From: Alkalihalobacillus sp. YIM B00296
GTDB lineage: Bacteria > Bacillota > Bacilli > Bacillales > Fictibacillaceae
NCBI RefSeq assembly: GCF_020179385.1
Contig: NZ_JAIBLJ010000010.1
Coordinates: forward strand, 58,563-122,562
Length of the DNA stretch: 64,000 nt
Direction: 5' to 3'
Shown here: positions 35,746 to 45,683 of the stretch, piece by piece
How positions within the stretch are numbered: the first letter of the stretch is position 1
Layout: each line of letters opens with the position of its first letter
Position numbers and translations under genes: made by a program
The notes under the pieces: generated by a model
Seen by the model: only the letters and a program-made list of their open reading frames with translations
Databases searched by the model: none
What the model was told of the DNA's origin: nothing

Positions 35746-36879
35746 TTATCTTGCATCGACCAGTTCACCGGCGTACAAGGCTTTCTCCTTTAACTGCAAA
35801 TCAAGTTTACTTGCAAGACTCTTCAAAACACGCTCCTCACCAGGAGTCACTAGTGTGATGACAGTCCCCCTCTCCCCAGCTCTTCCGGTACGGCCAGAGC
35901 GATGGAGATATTGCTTTTCATCCTCCGCAACGTCCACCTGAATGACATGCGTGAGCCCGGTAATATCAAGACCTCGTGCTGCGACATCTGTCGCCAATAG
36001 CAAGTTCGTCTTCCCGTCACGGAATTGCTGCAAGGCATGCTGGCGCTCATTTTTCTTCAGTTCGCTATGCAATAGTCCGATCGGAATCCGGTTGTAATCC
36101 AACTTGTCCGCCATCACGGACAGCTCGCCGATGTCTTTCCCGAAAGCGAGCCCTTTCATGTCTTTCAACCGTCCGATCTTCTCCAGGGCTTTCGCTTTAT
36201 CACGGCGTTCGGACACAACATAAAAATGGTCCACCTTACCACCTTTTTGGGTTGCGCGGCTCACTTTTATAAGCTGCGGACTGTTCATAAATCCACGCCC
36301 GACTTCTTCCGTTTTCTCGGACAAGGTAGCAGAAAACAGCAGTACTTGGCGCTCAGCCAGCGTTGATTTGATAATCGATTCGATTGTTTTCAAATGCTCC
36401 GGAACGAGAAGCTGATCCCCTTCATCCAGGACGATTGTCTTGACTTCATGCATTTTCAGCTTTTTCATTTTGATCAATTCTTCGACACGTCCAGGCGTCC
36501 CTAATACGACTTGTGGACTTTTTTTCTTCAGTTTTTCAAGCTGCCTCTTCACGTTCGCACCGCCGATCAAGGATGCTCCTGTTATCCCGCTTCCTTCAGC
36601 CCATTTCTGTACCTCTTCAAAAATCTGCATGACAAGTTCTCTCGATGACGCCATAATCAAGGCTTGAGGGTCTTTTTTATCAGGATCAATCTGCTCTAAG
36701 ATCGGCAACAGGTAGGCAAGTGTCTTTCCCGTTCCTGTCGGGGATTCAGCAATCACATCCTCTCCACGTAGGATCACAGGGATCGCTTCCTTCTGGATCG
36801 CTGTCGGTTTTTCAAAGCTTGAATTGTCCCATGCTTTCTGTAAAAAGGGTTTGTTGATATGTAAAGATTCCATTATCAT
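35746..36879 (-). CDS. DEAD-box RNA helicase (YfmL-like)
   Basis: 377 aa minimal DEAD-box helicase with Q motif (FEKPTAIQKEAIP), Walker A SPTGTGKT, motif Ib TPGRV, motif II DEGD (a DEAD variant seen in YfmL), motif III SAT, motif VI HRSGRTGRAG. Lacks long C-terminal extensions. ATP-dependent RNA unwinding, possibly ribosome assembly in relatives. Confidence 0.88.
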   Translation of the reverse strand: MIMESLHINKPFLQKAWDNSSFEKPTAIQKEAIPVILRGEDVIAESPTGTGKTLAYLLPILEQIDPDKKDPQALIMASSRELVMQIFEEVQKWAEGSGITGASLIGGANVKRQLEKLKKKSPQVVLGTPGRVEELIKMKKLKMHEVKTIVLDEGDQLLVPEHLKTIESIIKSTLAERQVLLFSATLSEKTEEVGRGFMNSPQLIKVSRATQKGGKVDHFYVVSERRDKAKALEKIGRLKDMKGLAFGKDIGELSVMADKLDYNRIPIGLLHSELKKNERQHALQQFRDGKTNLLLATDVAARGLDITGLTHVIQVDVAEDEKQYLHRSGRTGRAGERGTVITLVTPGEERVLKSLASKLDLQLKEKALYAGELVDAR

Positions 36880-37085
36880 TCTCCTTTATAAAAACGACTT
36901 TACTCTTTTGATTAGTTTGGTCGAATGATGAAGCACACATTCCACCATTCACTAATAGCCTACACCATGTCGGAACGGTTGAATAGTGGACAGTTCTTTA
37001 TCATTGTAAAACAAAACAGATAAGGAATTATTTTCCTTATGGAGAATGTGGAGAGGAAACAGAGGAACGCCAGGAGGTTTTATGC

Positions 37086-37553
37086 ATGAATGAAGCTGCC
37101 GTAATGCGCGAGCACTTTCAAAGCAATCCTTATCTCTATTTCGAACAATACCGCAAGAATGGCCCGATCCAACAAGGTTGCTTTTTCGGAATCCCTAGGA
37201 TCATCGTCACCGGGTATACCGAACTGGAAGCCCTTTTGAAAGATACCCAATTTATAAAAGAATACCATCGGGTCGCCCCTCCAGAACAGCAGATCGAGCC
37301 ATCGACACGGGTCAAGCCAGTGATCCACCTAATGAACAATATGATGCTGTTTTGTGATGCACCAGACCATACCCGGCTGCGTAAGCTTGTGACTAAAGCT
37401 TTTACGCCACGGATGGTCGAAAAATTGCGCCCGCTTATCGAAGAGTTAGCAGATGAGCTGCTAAAGCCCGCTCTATCTAAAGAACCTGCCTTACGGGACA
37501 ACATCATTTTCATAGGTTTCAAATCCCTCCATATGAAAGCAGAAATCAAATAA
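37086..37553 (+). pseudogene. Truncated cytochrome P450
   Basis: A good AGGAGG site and ATG open the N-terminal part of a P450 (FQSNPYLYFEQYRKNGP, FCDAPDHTRLRKLVTKAFTPRMV). The frame leaves the family after about residue 125 and stops at 155; I-helix, ExxR and the heme-Cys loop are absent. The 37554-37789 gap holds a 40-codon frame (37596-37718) of unknown meaning and a TATAAT promoter for the next gene. Confidence 0.75.
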
Positions 37554-37789
37554 AGTTGTAAAACAAAAAACTGGTCTCAAAAAGGTCGTTTTTATATGGG
37601 TGAAATTCATATTCTGACTGGGGCATTATTGAAAGCCACAAATACGGCTTCTCTACCTAACTGGATCAATATCCCCTTCAAGGCAATTTTTTTGGGCGGT
37701 ACCATTTTTGGGTTATAATCAAACTAGACATCTTACGTTTTTACTTCAAAGTACATCGGGTACAGTTCCTAAAAAGTAAAGGATGGTGA

Positions 37790-38719
37790 ATGGATGTGAA
37801 CATTGTCGTAGTTGGTGCAGGAGCAATCGGGGCTTATTTCGGGGGAAGATGCCAGGAATCAGGGCAGTCGGTACAGTTTCTAGTCCGGCCAAAAAGAGCT
37901 GAACAGCTGCGTAAAAATGGATTGAAGTTGCAAAGTCCTCATGGGGATTATGAATTTGAAGACTTGAACATTGCCGAAAGTTTAGATGATATCCATCACG
38001 TAGACGTCGTCTTGCTCGCTGTAAAAGGGTACCATTTGAATGAAGAGTTGATGGAGGACCTGGAAAAGCTTGTAGCAAAAGGAGCCACAGTGCTTCCACT
38101 TCTGAACGGGATCGAGCATATCGATGAACTCCGACGCCAATTAGGTCAAGAAGCAGTCATGGGCGGCTTGTGCTTTATCATCTCAACTCTTGATGAAAAC
38201 GGACATGTCGTTCATACAAGCACCCAGCATGACCTCATTTTTGGTGCACTCCGTCCCTCACAGGAAAATTTGTGCAAAGAACTCGAAAAGATCTTTGATA
38301 AAGCGAATATGGCTGGCGTTCTGAGTAGTAACATTCTGCTAGGCCTTTGGAACAAATACATGATGATCACAGCATTTTCTGGCGTAACGACTGCCGGCGA
38401 CTTGACGATTGGGGCAATTAGGGAATCTACAAGAACAGTGAAACTGGCTGAAGAAGTCTTACATGAAATGAAACTCCTCGCACTTTCGAAAGGCGTCAAT
38501 ATCACCGATGATCATGTCAAAAAAGCACTCGATCAGTTGAACAGCTTTCCTTCAGAAGCCACTTCATCCATGCATCAAGATAGACGGAAGGGGCTTCAAA
38601 TCGAAGCGGATCATCTACTTGGCGGGGCCATGCGCTTAGCAGAAGAAGAGAATTTGAAGCTGCCGCATATTGAAACCCTTTATGCACTGGTGAAGCCATA
38701 TGAATTAAAGATGGAATAA
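37790..38719 (+). CDS. 2-dehydropantoate 2-reductase family (PanE/ApbA-like)
   Basis: 309 aa NADP-dependent reductase: Rossmann IVVVGAGAIGAYFGG, LLAVKGYHLNEEL, NGIEHIDELRR, LGLWNKYMMITAFSGVTTAG, catalytic Lys-Asn-Glu pattern MHQDRRKGLQIEADHLLGG. PanE makes pantoate for coenzyme A; paralogues with other ketoacid substrates are common, and no panB/panC neighbours are here. Confidence 0.85.
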   Translation: MDVNIVVVGAGAIGAYFGGRCQESGQSVQFLVRPKRAEQLRKNGLKLQSPHGDYEFEDLNIAESLDDIHHVDVVLLAVKGYHLNEELMEDLEKLVAKGATVLPLLNGIEHIDELRRQLGQEAVMGGLCFIISTLDENGHVVHTSTQHDLIFGALRPSQENLCKELEKIFDKANMAGVLSSNILLGLWNKYMMITAFSGVTTAGDLTIGAIRESTRTVKLAEEVLHEMKLLALSKGVNITDDHVKKALDQLNSFPSEATSSMHQDRRKGLQIEADHLLGGAMRLAEEENLKLPHIETLYALVKPYELKME

Positions 38720-38720
38720 A

Positions 38721-39313
38721 GAAAAGCGGAATCGCCCTGATCAGCCACGAAGGTCACTGGAAGACCGACGAGGAGGCTGCCGCCGCAGGAGAGCTGAAGT
38801 GATCCAAGTGGGTGGGCGATGGAGCTGGACATCAAGAAAAGCGGAATCGCCCTGATCAGCCACGAAGGTCACTGGAAGACCGACGAGGAGGCTGCCGCCG
38901 CAGGAGAGCTGAAGTGATCCAAGTGGGTGGGCGATGGAGCTGGACACCAAGAAAAGCGGAATCGCCCTGATCAGCCACGAAGGTGACTGGAAGACCGACC
39001 AGGAGGCTGCCGTCGCCGCAGGAGAGCTGAAGTGATCCAAGTGGGTGGGCGATGGAGCTGGACACCAAGAAAAGCGGAATCGCCCTGATCAGCCACGAAG
39101 GTCACTGGAAGACCGACCAGGAGGCTGCCGTCGCCGCAGGAGAGCTGAAGTGATCCAAGTGGGTGGGCGATGGAGCTGGACATCTAGAAAAGCGGAATCG
39201 CCCTGATCAGCCACGAAGGTCACTGGAAGACCGACCAGGAGGCTGCCGTCGCCGCAGGAGAGCTGAAGTGATCCAAGTGGGTGGGCGATGGAGCTGGACA
39301 TTACTTCACCAAA
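38721..39313. repeat. Tandem array of five 115-118 bp units
   Basis: Units begin near 38721, 38836, 38951, 39069 and 39187 at GAAAAGCGGAATCGCC. The first two spacings are 115 bp; the others are 118 bp because of a GTC insertion before GCCGCAGGAGAGC. Sequence identity between units is very high. The array ends with GACATTACTTCACC, also the end of the single copy at 15926-16045. Long minus-strand frames within it are periodic by-products and lack ribosome binding sites. Confidence 0.9.
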
Positions 39314-39331
39314 CCAAATTTCTCTAAATGT

Positions 39332-39362
39332 AAAAAAACCTTCTCCGATAAGTGAGAAGGTT
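39332..39362 (-). terminator. Terminator of the 43-aa gene
   Basis: AACCTTCTC / GAGAAGGTT arms followed by TTTTTTT on the minus strand. Confidence 0.8.
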
Positions 39363-39383
39363 CCTTTATGTATTTCAAAATGA

Positions 39384-39515
39384 CTATTGTTGCGGACTTT
39401 CTTTTTGCTTCTTACCTGAATAACTTTTGGCTAACTTAAGCGTCTTCGAAATGACCTTTTGAACATCAATTCCTTTTTTCCTCAAATTCTGAATATGAAT
39501 GTCAGTACTCGTCAT
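39384..39515 (-). CDS. 43-aa basic small protein
   Basis: ATG at 39515, AAGGAG further upstream (12 nt), 43 codons, Lys-rich (LRKKGIDVQKVISKTLKLA). A strong terminator directly follows, arguing for an expressed gene. No known family or signal sequence. Confidence 0.45.
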   Translation of the reverse strand: MTSTDIHIQNLRKKGIDVQKVISKTLKLAKSYSGKKQKESPQQ

Positions 39516-39886
39516 GATTCTCAAACACTCCTTATTTTTAAAGATTTGGCCGTCCAGTTAAAAGCTCTATTGTATGTATTCCCTAATTTTTGAGCCATTA
39601 ACCCTGAAAATCCATTTTCTATACATATTTCTTATATTACATATAGACGTATTCAAGTGTAATTGGTTGCATATATTTTTGAATTTTTTAATTTGAGAAA
39701 AATCCCCGTTTACTCTATCATACAATACCTACTCCTGTACTTTCGATTCCTAATTTATAGTTCGTTCCTTTTTACTATTTTATGGGAGCCAGCTTTCTTG
39801 TTTTCCTATTTCGCTTTTTAATTCGGGAAATAGTGGGTATGGAATACAAAGATGTTATAGATGAAAAGTATGAAGGGAGCACTGTT

Positions 39887-41308
39887 GTGGAAATTATTTC
39901 TTGGTTTGAAACATGGATAACAAATGTATCCAATTTTTTATGGACTTATGTACTTGCCATACTATTAATCTGTGCGGGGATCTTTTTAACAGTCAGACTA
40001 CGTTTTTTTCAATTCCGTTTTTTCGGACACGCGTTAAGCCAAACGATCGGTCAGATTTTTAAAAAGGACAAGCATGAAGGAACAATCACCCCCTTTCAAG
40101 CCTTTACATCGGCTCTTGCTTCAACCGCAGGAGCGACCAATATCGTTGGTGTACCTGTGGCCATCGCATTAGGAGGACCCGGGGCTTTGTTCTGGATGTG
40201 GATGGTTGCCTTGATCGGGATGGCGACCAAGTACTCGGAAATCATGCTAGGAGTTAAATACCGGGAAAAGAACAAGATAGGAACGTGGGTCGGTGGACCG
40301 CAGTATTATATCAAGAAAGCACTAGGGTGGGATAAAGTAGCAATCGCATTCGCTTTCTTCCTCATGATCGAGGTGATTCCAAGCTTGATGGTCCAATCCA
40401 ACTCCATTACGACACAGCTTGAGGGAGCTTTCGGATGGTCGACACAACTGACCGGAATCCTCATGTGCGCGTTGGTTGCCTTAGTCGTATTTGGGGGAAT
40501 CCGAAGAATTGCAAAAGTGACCGACAAAATGGTGCCTTTCATGGTCATCACCTATCTGCTTGGTGCATTAGTCGTGATTTTTGCACATGTTGACCAACTA
40601 CCTAGTGTATTCGGGTTGATTTTCACTCACGCATTCACTCCTATTTCTGCTGCAGGAGGATTTGCGGGAGCCGGTATTGCACAAGCACTCCGCTGGGGGA
40701 TTGCTCGTGGACTCTACTCCAATGAAGCGGGTCTCGGAACTGCTCCCATTGCACATGCAGCGGCCCAGACGGATCACCCATCCCGACAAGCGTTATGGGG
40801 AATATTCAGTGTATTCGTGGATACGATTGTCATTTGTACGATTTCTGGTCTCACCGTCCTCGTTACAGGGGCATGGACGGAAGTAGGCACTGACGATGCC
40901 TCGAACATGATCGGAACAGCATTTGGAACAGTAATGGGAGGTACTTTAGGCGGCGGTTTCATCTCGGTCTTCCTATTCTTTTTCGTCATAACCACTGTTG
41001 GTGTCTTGATTTTCTTTGGGGAAAAACAAGCAGAATACTTATTTGGATTAAAAGCATCCAAGTTTATGAGAATCCTATATATCGCCGCCATATATGTAGG
41101 TGCGATCGGGGGGTTGCAGTTCGTTTGGCAGTTCCTCGATTTGTTGCTAGCATTCGTACTTCTCTGCAATATCATCCCGCTTGTCTTCCTACACAAGGAG
41201 ATCCGCGCGGTGACAGACGATTACATCGAACGAATTTACCGTAAAAAAGAAGGAAAACCATCAATCCAGTTATTTTCAGATCAAAGCGACAAAGATTTAC
41301 GTCAATGA
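39887..41308 (+). CDS. alsT: Sodium:alanine symporter AlsT/AgcS
   Basis: 473 aa with about 11-12 transmembrane helices. Family signatures: GGPGALFWMWMVALIGMATKYSE, GGPQYYIKKALGW, GIARGLYSNEAGLGTAPIAHAAA. Imports alanine or glycine with Na+. The GTG at 39887 (EIISWFETW) was chosen because GAAGGGAG lies 7 nt upstream and family length is about 470; two upstream ATGs have no ribosome binding site. Confidence 0.88.
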   Translation: MEIISWFETWITNVSNFLWTYVLAILLICAGIFLTVRLRFFQFRFFGHALSQTIGQIFKKDKHEGTITPFQAFTSALASTAGATNIVGVPVAIALGGPGALFWMWMVALIGMATKYSEIMLGVKYREKNKIGTWVGGPQYYIKKALGWDKVAIAFAFFLMIEVIPSLMVQSNSITTQLEGAFGWSTQLTGILMCALVALVVFGGIRRIAKVTDKMVPFMVITYLLGALVVIFAHVDQLPSVFGLIFTHAFTPISAAGGFAGAGIAQALRWGIARGLYSNEAGLGTAPIAHAAAQTDHPSRQALWGIFSVFVDTIVICTISGLTVLVTGAWTEVGTDDASNMIGTAFGTVMGGTLGGGFISVFLFFFVITTVGVLIFFGEKQAEYLFGLKASKFMRILYIAAIYVGAIGGLQFVWQFLDLLLAFVLLCNIIPLVFLHKEIRAVTDDYIERIYRKKEGKPSIQLFSDQSDKDLRQ

Positions 41309-41323
41309 AGTCATTACTCGATA

Positions 41324-41348
41324 GAGTCCACTAAGGTGGGCTCTTTTT
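41324..41348 (+). terminator. Terminator of alsT
   Basis: GAGTCCAC / GTGGGCTC arms followed by TTTTT. Confidence 0.8.
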
Positions 41349-41429
41349 AGGGGATTATGACGCTCTTGAAAACTACTATCCTGAAAATCGACAGTTTTAA
41401 AAAAGGTGAATGATATTAAGCTGTTAGAA

Positions 41430-41660
41430 GATGATCCCGCTACTGACCGGGGTCATCTTTTCTAATGTTCATTGGTAACGGGTGCAATTGTAGTCCTACA
41501 TAAAGTTATCAATCGCTTGTTTAAGTTCATCTATTGTTGAATAAAAAGACACATCTACTATATCTTTCAGGTGACCAAAGAAAGTCTCGATCGGTGCGTT
41601 ATCCCAACAGTTCCCTTTACGGGACATCGACTGCTGCCAGCCGATTTTACGAATTCTTCT
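41430..41660 (-). mobile_element. IS3-family transposase remnant
   Basis: The minus strand encodes the end of an IS150-type orfB: QQSMSRKGNCWDNAPIETFF, GHLKD, DELKQAIDNFM, YN…RYQ, TLEKMTP. Two in-frame stops (TAG after NFM, TGA after RYQ) and absence of the other IS parts show a decayed end fragment. Confidence 0.8.
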
Positions 41661-41680
41661 TTATGACGACCAGAACTAAA

Positions 41681-41893
41681 CTAGATGATTTTGTGTCGCT
41701 GTTGAATCAAAACTGAGGGGGATTCATAGTTTTTTGTTACGACAGCCAGAATACCTAGGTAAGCACTTAAAGGTGTTATAAGACCCTGAAAATGCAGAAA
41801 ACCGATTTTGAGGGACTCATGACTGGATTTCTCTTTTTTCACAGCATCGTTCTTGGCAGATTCCGCTTGTTTCTTCACATCGTTATAGTACAT
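41681..41893 (-). CDS. Hypothetical 70-aa protein abutting the IS remnant
   Basis: ATG at 41893 with GGATGAGG upstream. Lys/Glu-rich start (VKKQAESAKNDAVKKEKSS), then a hydrophobic stretch (ITPLSAYLGILAVVT). Its 3' end lies about 20 nt from the IS3 remnant, so truncation by that insertion is possible. No family. Confidence 0.35.
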   Translation of the reverse strand: MYYNDVKKQAESAKNDAVKKEKSSHESLKIGFLHFQGLITPLSAYLGILAVVTKNYESPSVLIQQRHKII

Positions 41894-41960
41894 CTTATCC
41901 TCATCCCCCCGCTCCTTCCACCACTACTATTTTTACATGGATGGCTTCAAATTCCTTTCT

Positions 41961-44252
41961 CTATCGCCCAATCACTTTAAAATCCATCCATTCTGCAGGA
42001 AGAAGCTTCTGATACTTCGGGGTCAGAAAGCGGTCATCAACGAGCACGATCGTTCCATCATCGTCTTCAGTCCGGATCAATCTTCCTCCAGCTTGAAGAA
42101 CCTTGTTGATGCCTGGGTATACATACGCATAATCATAGCCATTCTTGTCCCTCTTATTGAAATACTCCTTGATGATGTTCCGCTCAGGATTGAGCTGAGG
42201 CAGTCCGACCCCGACTATTACCACACCGTTGAGGCGATCCCCTTTTAAATCGACACCTTCTGAAAAAATGCCGCCCATGACCGCAAAGCCGATCAGCGTC
42301 TTGTCATGCCCTGCTACAAATCGGGCAAGGTAAACTTCCCTTTCCTCCTCTGCCATACCGCTGCTCTGAACAATTGCTTCATAACCCCAATCCTCTTCCT
42401 CGAACTGCTCGTAAACCATCCGCATGTAGGCGTAAGACGGGAAGAAGAAAAGATAGTTTCCCGGCCTTGTGTCTAAGAGATTTTTTACCATACTTAAAAT
42501 CGGTCGCACAGATAGTTCACGGTCACGGTAACGCGTTGAGAGCGGTTGTATGAACACCTCGACATTTTCTTTCGCAAAAGGTGATGGAATCGAGATGGTG
42601 TAATCTTCCTCATTCGCTCCAAGCATGTCTTTGAAATAGTGAAGCGGTGAGAGTGTCGCTGAAAAATATACCTTTGAGCGATAGCCCTTTCCGAATTGCT
42701 GCAGCAAATGAGATGGATCGAGACAGAACATCTTGATCTTCACTTCGTTTTTTTCATGTTCAAGGTAAGTCACGTACCGTTCATCGTAGAATTCTGATAT
42801 GCGTACGAAATTCTTCGCTGAGAAATACGTGTCAAGAAGCAGGGCTTGGGCTTCGCCTTCCTTCTTGTTCAATAACTCTTGTTCCGCTTCGGTCACGAAA
42901 GCATCTAATAGGCCGATCAAGCTAGCCGGAAGTTCATCAAGCTCCAGCTGCCCGTTTCCGTATTGCTTTTTCAATTTCAGCAGGTGATCATTCACCGCTT
43001 TCGCCGACTCGAATATTCCCCTATTTTCTTCCTTAAAAGTACGCCTTAATTGTAAGAACGGTGATTTGAAAAGCTCAGCCGAGAACATTCCACGCGCCCG
43101 GTCCACCAGATTGTGCGCCTCATCGACAAGAAGGACAGTCCGTTTCTTCTGTTCTTCCAAAAAACGCTTTAGTGATATTCGTGGGTCGAATATATAGTTG
43201 TAATCACCAATGATCATATCTGCAGTGTAGGCGAGATCGAGCGAATACTCGAATGGGCAAAGCATGTGTTTCCGGGCGTATTCTTCAATCGTCACCCGAT
43301 CCATCAGCGTCTCGTTCGCTAAAATATCGAGGATCCCCTCATTGACACGGTTGTAATACCCATCCGCAAATTCACAGTAATCCTTTTGGCAGATCACCTT
43401 ATCTTTAAAACAAACTTTATCCTTTGCAGTTACCGTGACAGAACTCATATGGAGCCCTTTCCCCTTCATCAAAGCGAGGGTTTCTTCTGCTGCGGTCCTT
43501 GTGATAGTCTTTGCCGTCAAATAGAACAACCGCTCAAGATGCCCTTCACCGATCGCTTTTACCGCCGGGAAGATCGTGGAAACTGTTTTTCCGGTACCTG
43601 TTGGCGCATGGGCAAACAAATCCATTTCATCGGTAATCGATTTATACACGGCTCCCGCAAATTTCCGCTGCCCTGCCCGGTACTTTTCAAAAGGAAATGG
43701 CAATTCTTTGATACTTCGATTTCGTTTTTCCCTATGCGCAAGAAGCAGCGCAGCATAGGGCTCGAATTTTTCTACCACATCCATTATGTACGTTTCGAGC
43801 TCACTGAATGTGCAAACATCGGTGAACCGCTTCTTCTCTTCTGTCTCCACATGGACATAGGTCAGTTGCACCTTCATTTGATCCAGGCCATGATCACAGG
43901 CATACATATATGCGTAAAACTTCGCCTGCGCCCAGTGGGCAGGGTTCGAAGTTCCTGTAATATCGCCTAAATCACCGCGTGTCGATTTGATTTCATCGAT
44001 AGTTATGATTTCATTACTTTTGAGAAGCCCATCGCACCTTCCATCAATGACAAAAGAGAGCCCCTTGAAGTCTATCTCTGTCTTCAGATAGACTTCCTTT
44101 TGATCGGACTCTTCATAAGTCTTTTGTATTTTTTGATGAGCGATCGTTCCCTCGGTCATCGAGCTGGATGCACGGAAGCGGTTATCGATGCTCCCGCTCC
44201 TGAACACATACTCTACTAATGGCCGGACAGAAAGACGAATCTCTTTTGTCAT
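41961..44252 (-). CDS. XPD/DinG-type Fe-S helicase with N-terminal PD-(D/E)xK nuclease
   Basis: 763 aa. Residues ~1-190 show a Cas4/RecB-like nuclease (GTIAHQKIQ, FVIDGRCDGLL, ITIDEIKST). The helicase follows: Walker A HAPTGTGKT, Fe-S cysteines VCFKDKVICQKDYC and CPFEYSLDLA, DEAH box VLLVDEAHNL, motif VI QAGGRLIRTEDD. Family members are structure-specific DNA helicases in repair. The start MTKEIRL is 5 nt behind AGGTGA. Confidence 0.88.
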   Translation of the reverse strand: MTKEIRLSVRPLVEYVFRSGSIDNRFRASSSMTEGTIAHQKIQKTYEESDQKEVYLKTEIDFKGLSFVIDGRCDGLLKSNEIITIDEIKSTRGDLGDITGTSNPAHWAQAKFYAYMYACDHGLDQMKVQLTYVHVETEEKKRFTDVCTFSELETYIMDVVEKFEPYAALLLAHREKRNRSIKELPFPFEKYRAGQRKFAGAVYKSITDEMDLFAHAPTGTGKTVSTIFPAVKAIGEGHLERLFYLTAKTITRTAAEETLALMKGKGLHMSSVTVTAKDKVCFKDKVICQKDYCEFADGYYNRVNEGILDILANETLMDRVTIEEYARKHMLCPFEYSLDLAYTADMIIGDYNYIFDPRISLKRFLEEQKKRTVLLVDEAHNLVDRARGMFSAELFKSPFLQLRRTFKEENRGIFESAKAVNDHLLKLKKQYGNGQLELDELPASLIGLLDAFVTEAEQELLNKKEGEAQALLLDTYFSAKNFVRISEFYDERYVTYLEHEKNEVKIKMFCLDPSHLLQQFGKGYRSKVYFSATLSPLHYFKDMLGANEEDYTISIPSPFAKENVEVFIQPLSTRYRDRELSVRPILSMVKNLLDTRPGNYLFFFPSYAYMRMVYEQFEEEDWGYEAIVQSSGMAEEEREVYLARFVAGHDKTLIGFAVMGGIFSEGVDLKGDRLNGVVIVGVGLPQLNPERNIIKEYFNKRDKNGYDYAYVYPGINKVLQAGGRLIRTEDDDGTIVLVDDRFLTPKYQKLLPAEWMDFKVIGR

Positions 44253-44400
44253 TTGAATCACCTAAAGAAGGAATTTTTCCGTACATGGTTGCTACAACTA
44301 GTTTACTAGAAAAACACACGTTCGCAAAAGTATTGAGCATCTTTCATCGAAAAATTAAAAGGCTAAGTGTACACCTGCATACAATTAACTTTCATCCTCC

Positions 44401-44592
44401 CTAATTGATTGTCGGCCCCTCGAAGCAATGCGGACAAGGCAGATATCCCTTGTCAGTCAATTGTTCGATTTTTTCTGCTTTCTTTTCTCCGGAACGTTTG
44501 TTCAATGGGATCTGGGGGAGGCCACATTTGTCGCCAACATATGCACTACGGTGAATTTTTCTATGTTTGTGATCAATTAGATATTTTGCCAT
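44401..44592 (-). CDS. Hypothetical 63-aa protein with CxxC-like tail
   Basis: ATG at 44592 behind GGGGGATAGG. Basic N-terminus (YLIDHKHRKIHRSAYVGDKC), C-terminal CPHCFEG; the spaced cysteines suggest a small metal-binding protein similar to short Bacillus/phage proteins. Function unknown. Confidence 0.55.
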   Translation of the reverse strand: MAKYLIDHKHRKIHRSAYVGDKCGLPQIPLNKRSGEKKAEKIEQLTDKGYLPCPHCFEGPTIN

Positions 44593-44691
44593 CCTATCCC
44601 CCTTCCTCCAAATTTAAAATTCTATCATCATTCTCATGATGTTTAATACAATTTCCCAAATAACCCGCTCCTTTCATAATAAAATTTAAAT

Positions 44692-44727
44692 AAAAAAACC
44701 GAAAAGGATCATATCCTCTTCGGCTTA
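44692..44727 (-). terminator. Terminator after DUF2294 gene
   Basis: AAGCCGAA…TTCGGTTTTTTT hairpin with GAGGAT/ATCCTT inner arms on the minus strand. Confidence 0.8.
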
Positions 44728-44763
44728 TGTCTAGCTCTTATGTCTAGTTCATTTCCACCAAAT

Positions 44764-45491
44764 CTATGAATTCGGGTTCAATATCATGATTATAAAACTA
44801 CGATCGATATTGAAATCCCAATCTATGAATAATTCTACGACTTCACCTTCTATGTGAGAATTGATGTGATCCAGATTCAGCATACTCTTCTCCAGCTTCC
44901 CCTTTGCATTCCGAAGAGCATTCTCTTTGCCATCCTGGATCAATTGTTTTTCAATCTCTACTAAAATTTCGTCACGCACCACGATCAGTGTTCGGGAAAT
45001 GATACGAGTCGATTTGATTTTGGATGGCTCTTTTTCAACTTTACCACTCATATTCGCAACTTCTTCATGGTCTTTATCTTTACCTTGATAAGATTTTTCC
45101 ATATCATATGGACTCGGACCTCCGCCTAAAAATACACCAGACCGATTTTCCAGCGACCAATCATAATATAGGTTTTCAATTTCAATGTTCGTAAGTAATT
45201 TAATATAGGCTCTGACTTCGGCGCTGATCATATCCATCAAAAAACCACGTGTCTTTTCCACTGTCTGTTAATGATTCTCACTATAAAGGACCCGTTCCAT
45301 CGGCGTCAGGAAATCCTTTATATAAATTACGACTAAATTACGACGAAAGAATCGGAAATCGATACGTAAACAGAACCTGGACCCTTACCAAAATTGTCTC
45401 GAAGCACTTTCGCAACGTAACTCGAAATTTCAGCTTGTTTCTCATTTGTATTTAAAGTATGTGTATGTTCATCTGGAGACGGAAGCTTCAT
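44764..45491 (-). pseudogene. DUF2294-type protein broken by an 11-bp tandem duplication and a nonsense codon
   Basis: GGAGG and ATG at 45491 open MKLPSPDEHTHTLN…FGKGPGSVYVSISDSFVVI. There the 11-mer TAAATTACGAC occurs twice in tandem (45323-45333, 45334-45344); removing one copy restores the frame into YIKDFLTPMERVL. A TAA at 45268-45270 is a second lesion, after which the frame continues (EKTRGFLMDMISAEVRAYI … LLTNIEIENLYYD). The GKGP…FLTPMER pattern matches DUF2294. A 165-codon 3' portion stays open and could be miscalled as a complete gene. Confidence 0.75.
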
Positions 45492-45683
45492 ATCCTCCAT
45501 CCTTTCTTTAGTGTAATGGCTAACTACAGATTTGAAAAGCGCTTAGTGGAAAGTTCTGAAAACTCCTTATTTAGTACTCCAGAGTTTGCTTTTTTTCACT
45601 GAATCTGCAATTATGAACGTGACTTTATACATGCTTTAAATACCCTGTCTTATACAACGAGAAACCAGCCTGCATTATTTTTA

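Noticed and set aside
38741..39301. Several overlapping 70-100 codon minus-strand proteins with the same sequence
   Set aside because: They are by-products of the 115-118 bp tandem repeat; no ribosome binding site and frames follow the repeat period.
44764..45261. Complete 165-codon gene
   Set aside because: It is the 3' part of the DUF2294 pseudogene beyond a nonsense codon and has no ribosome binding site.
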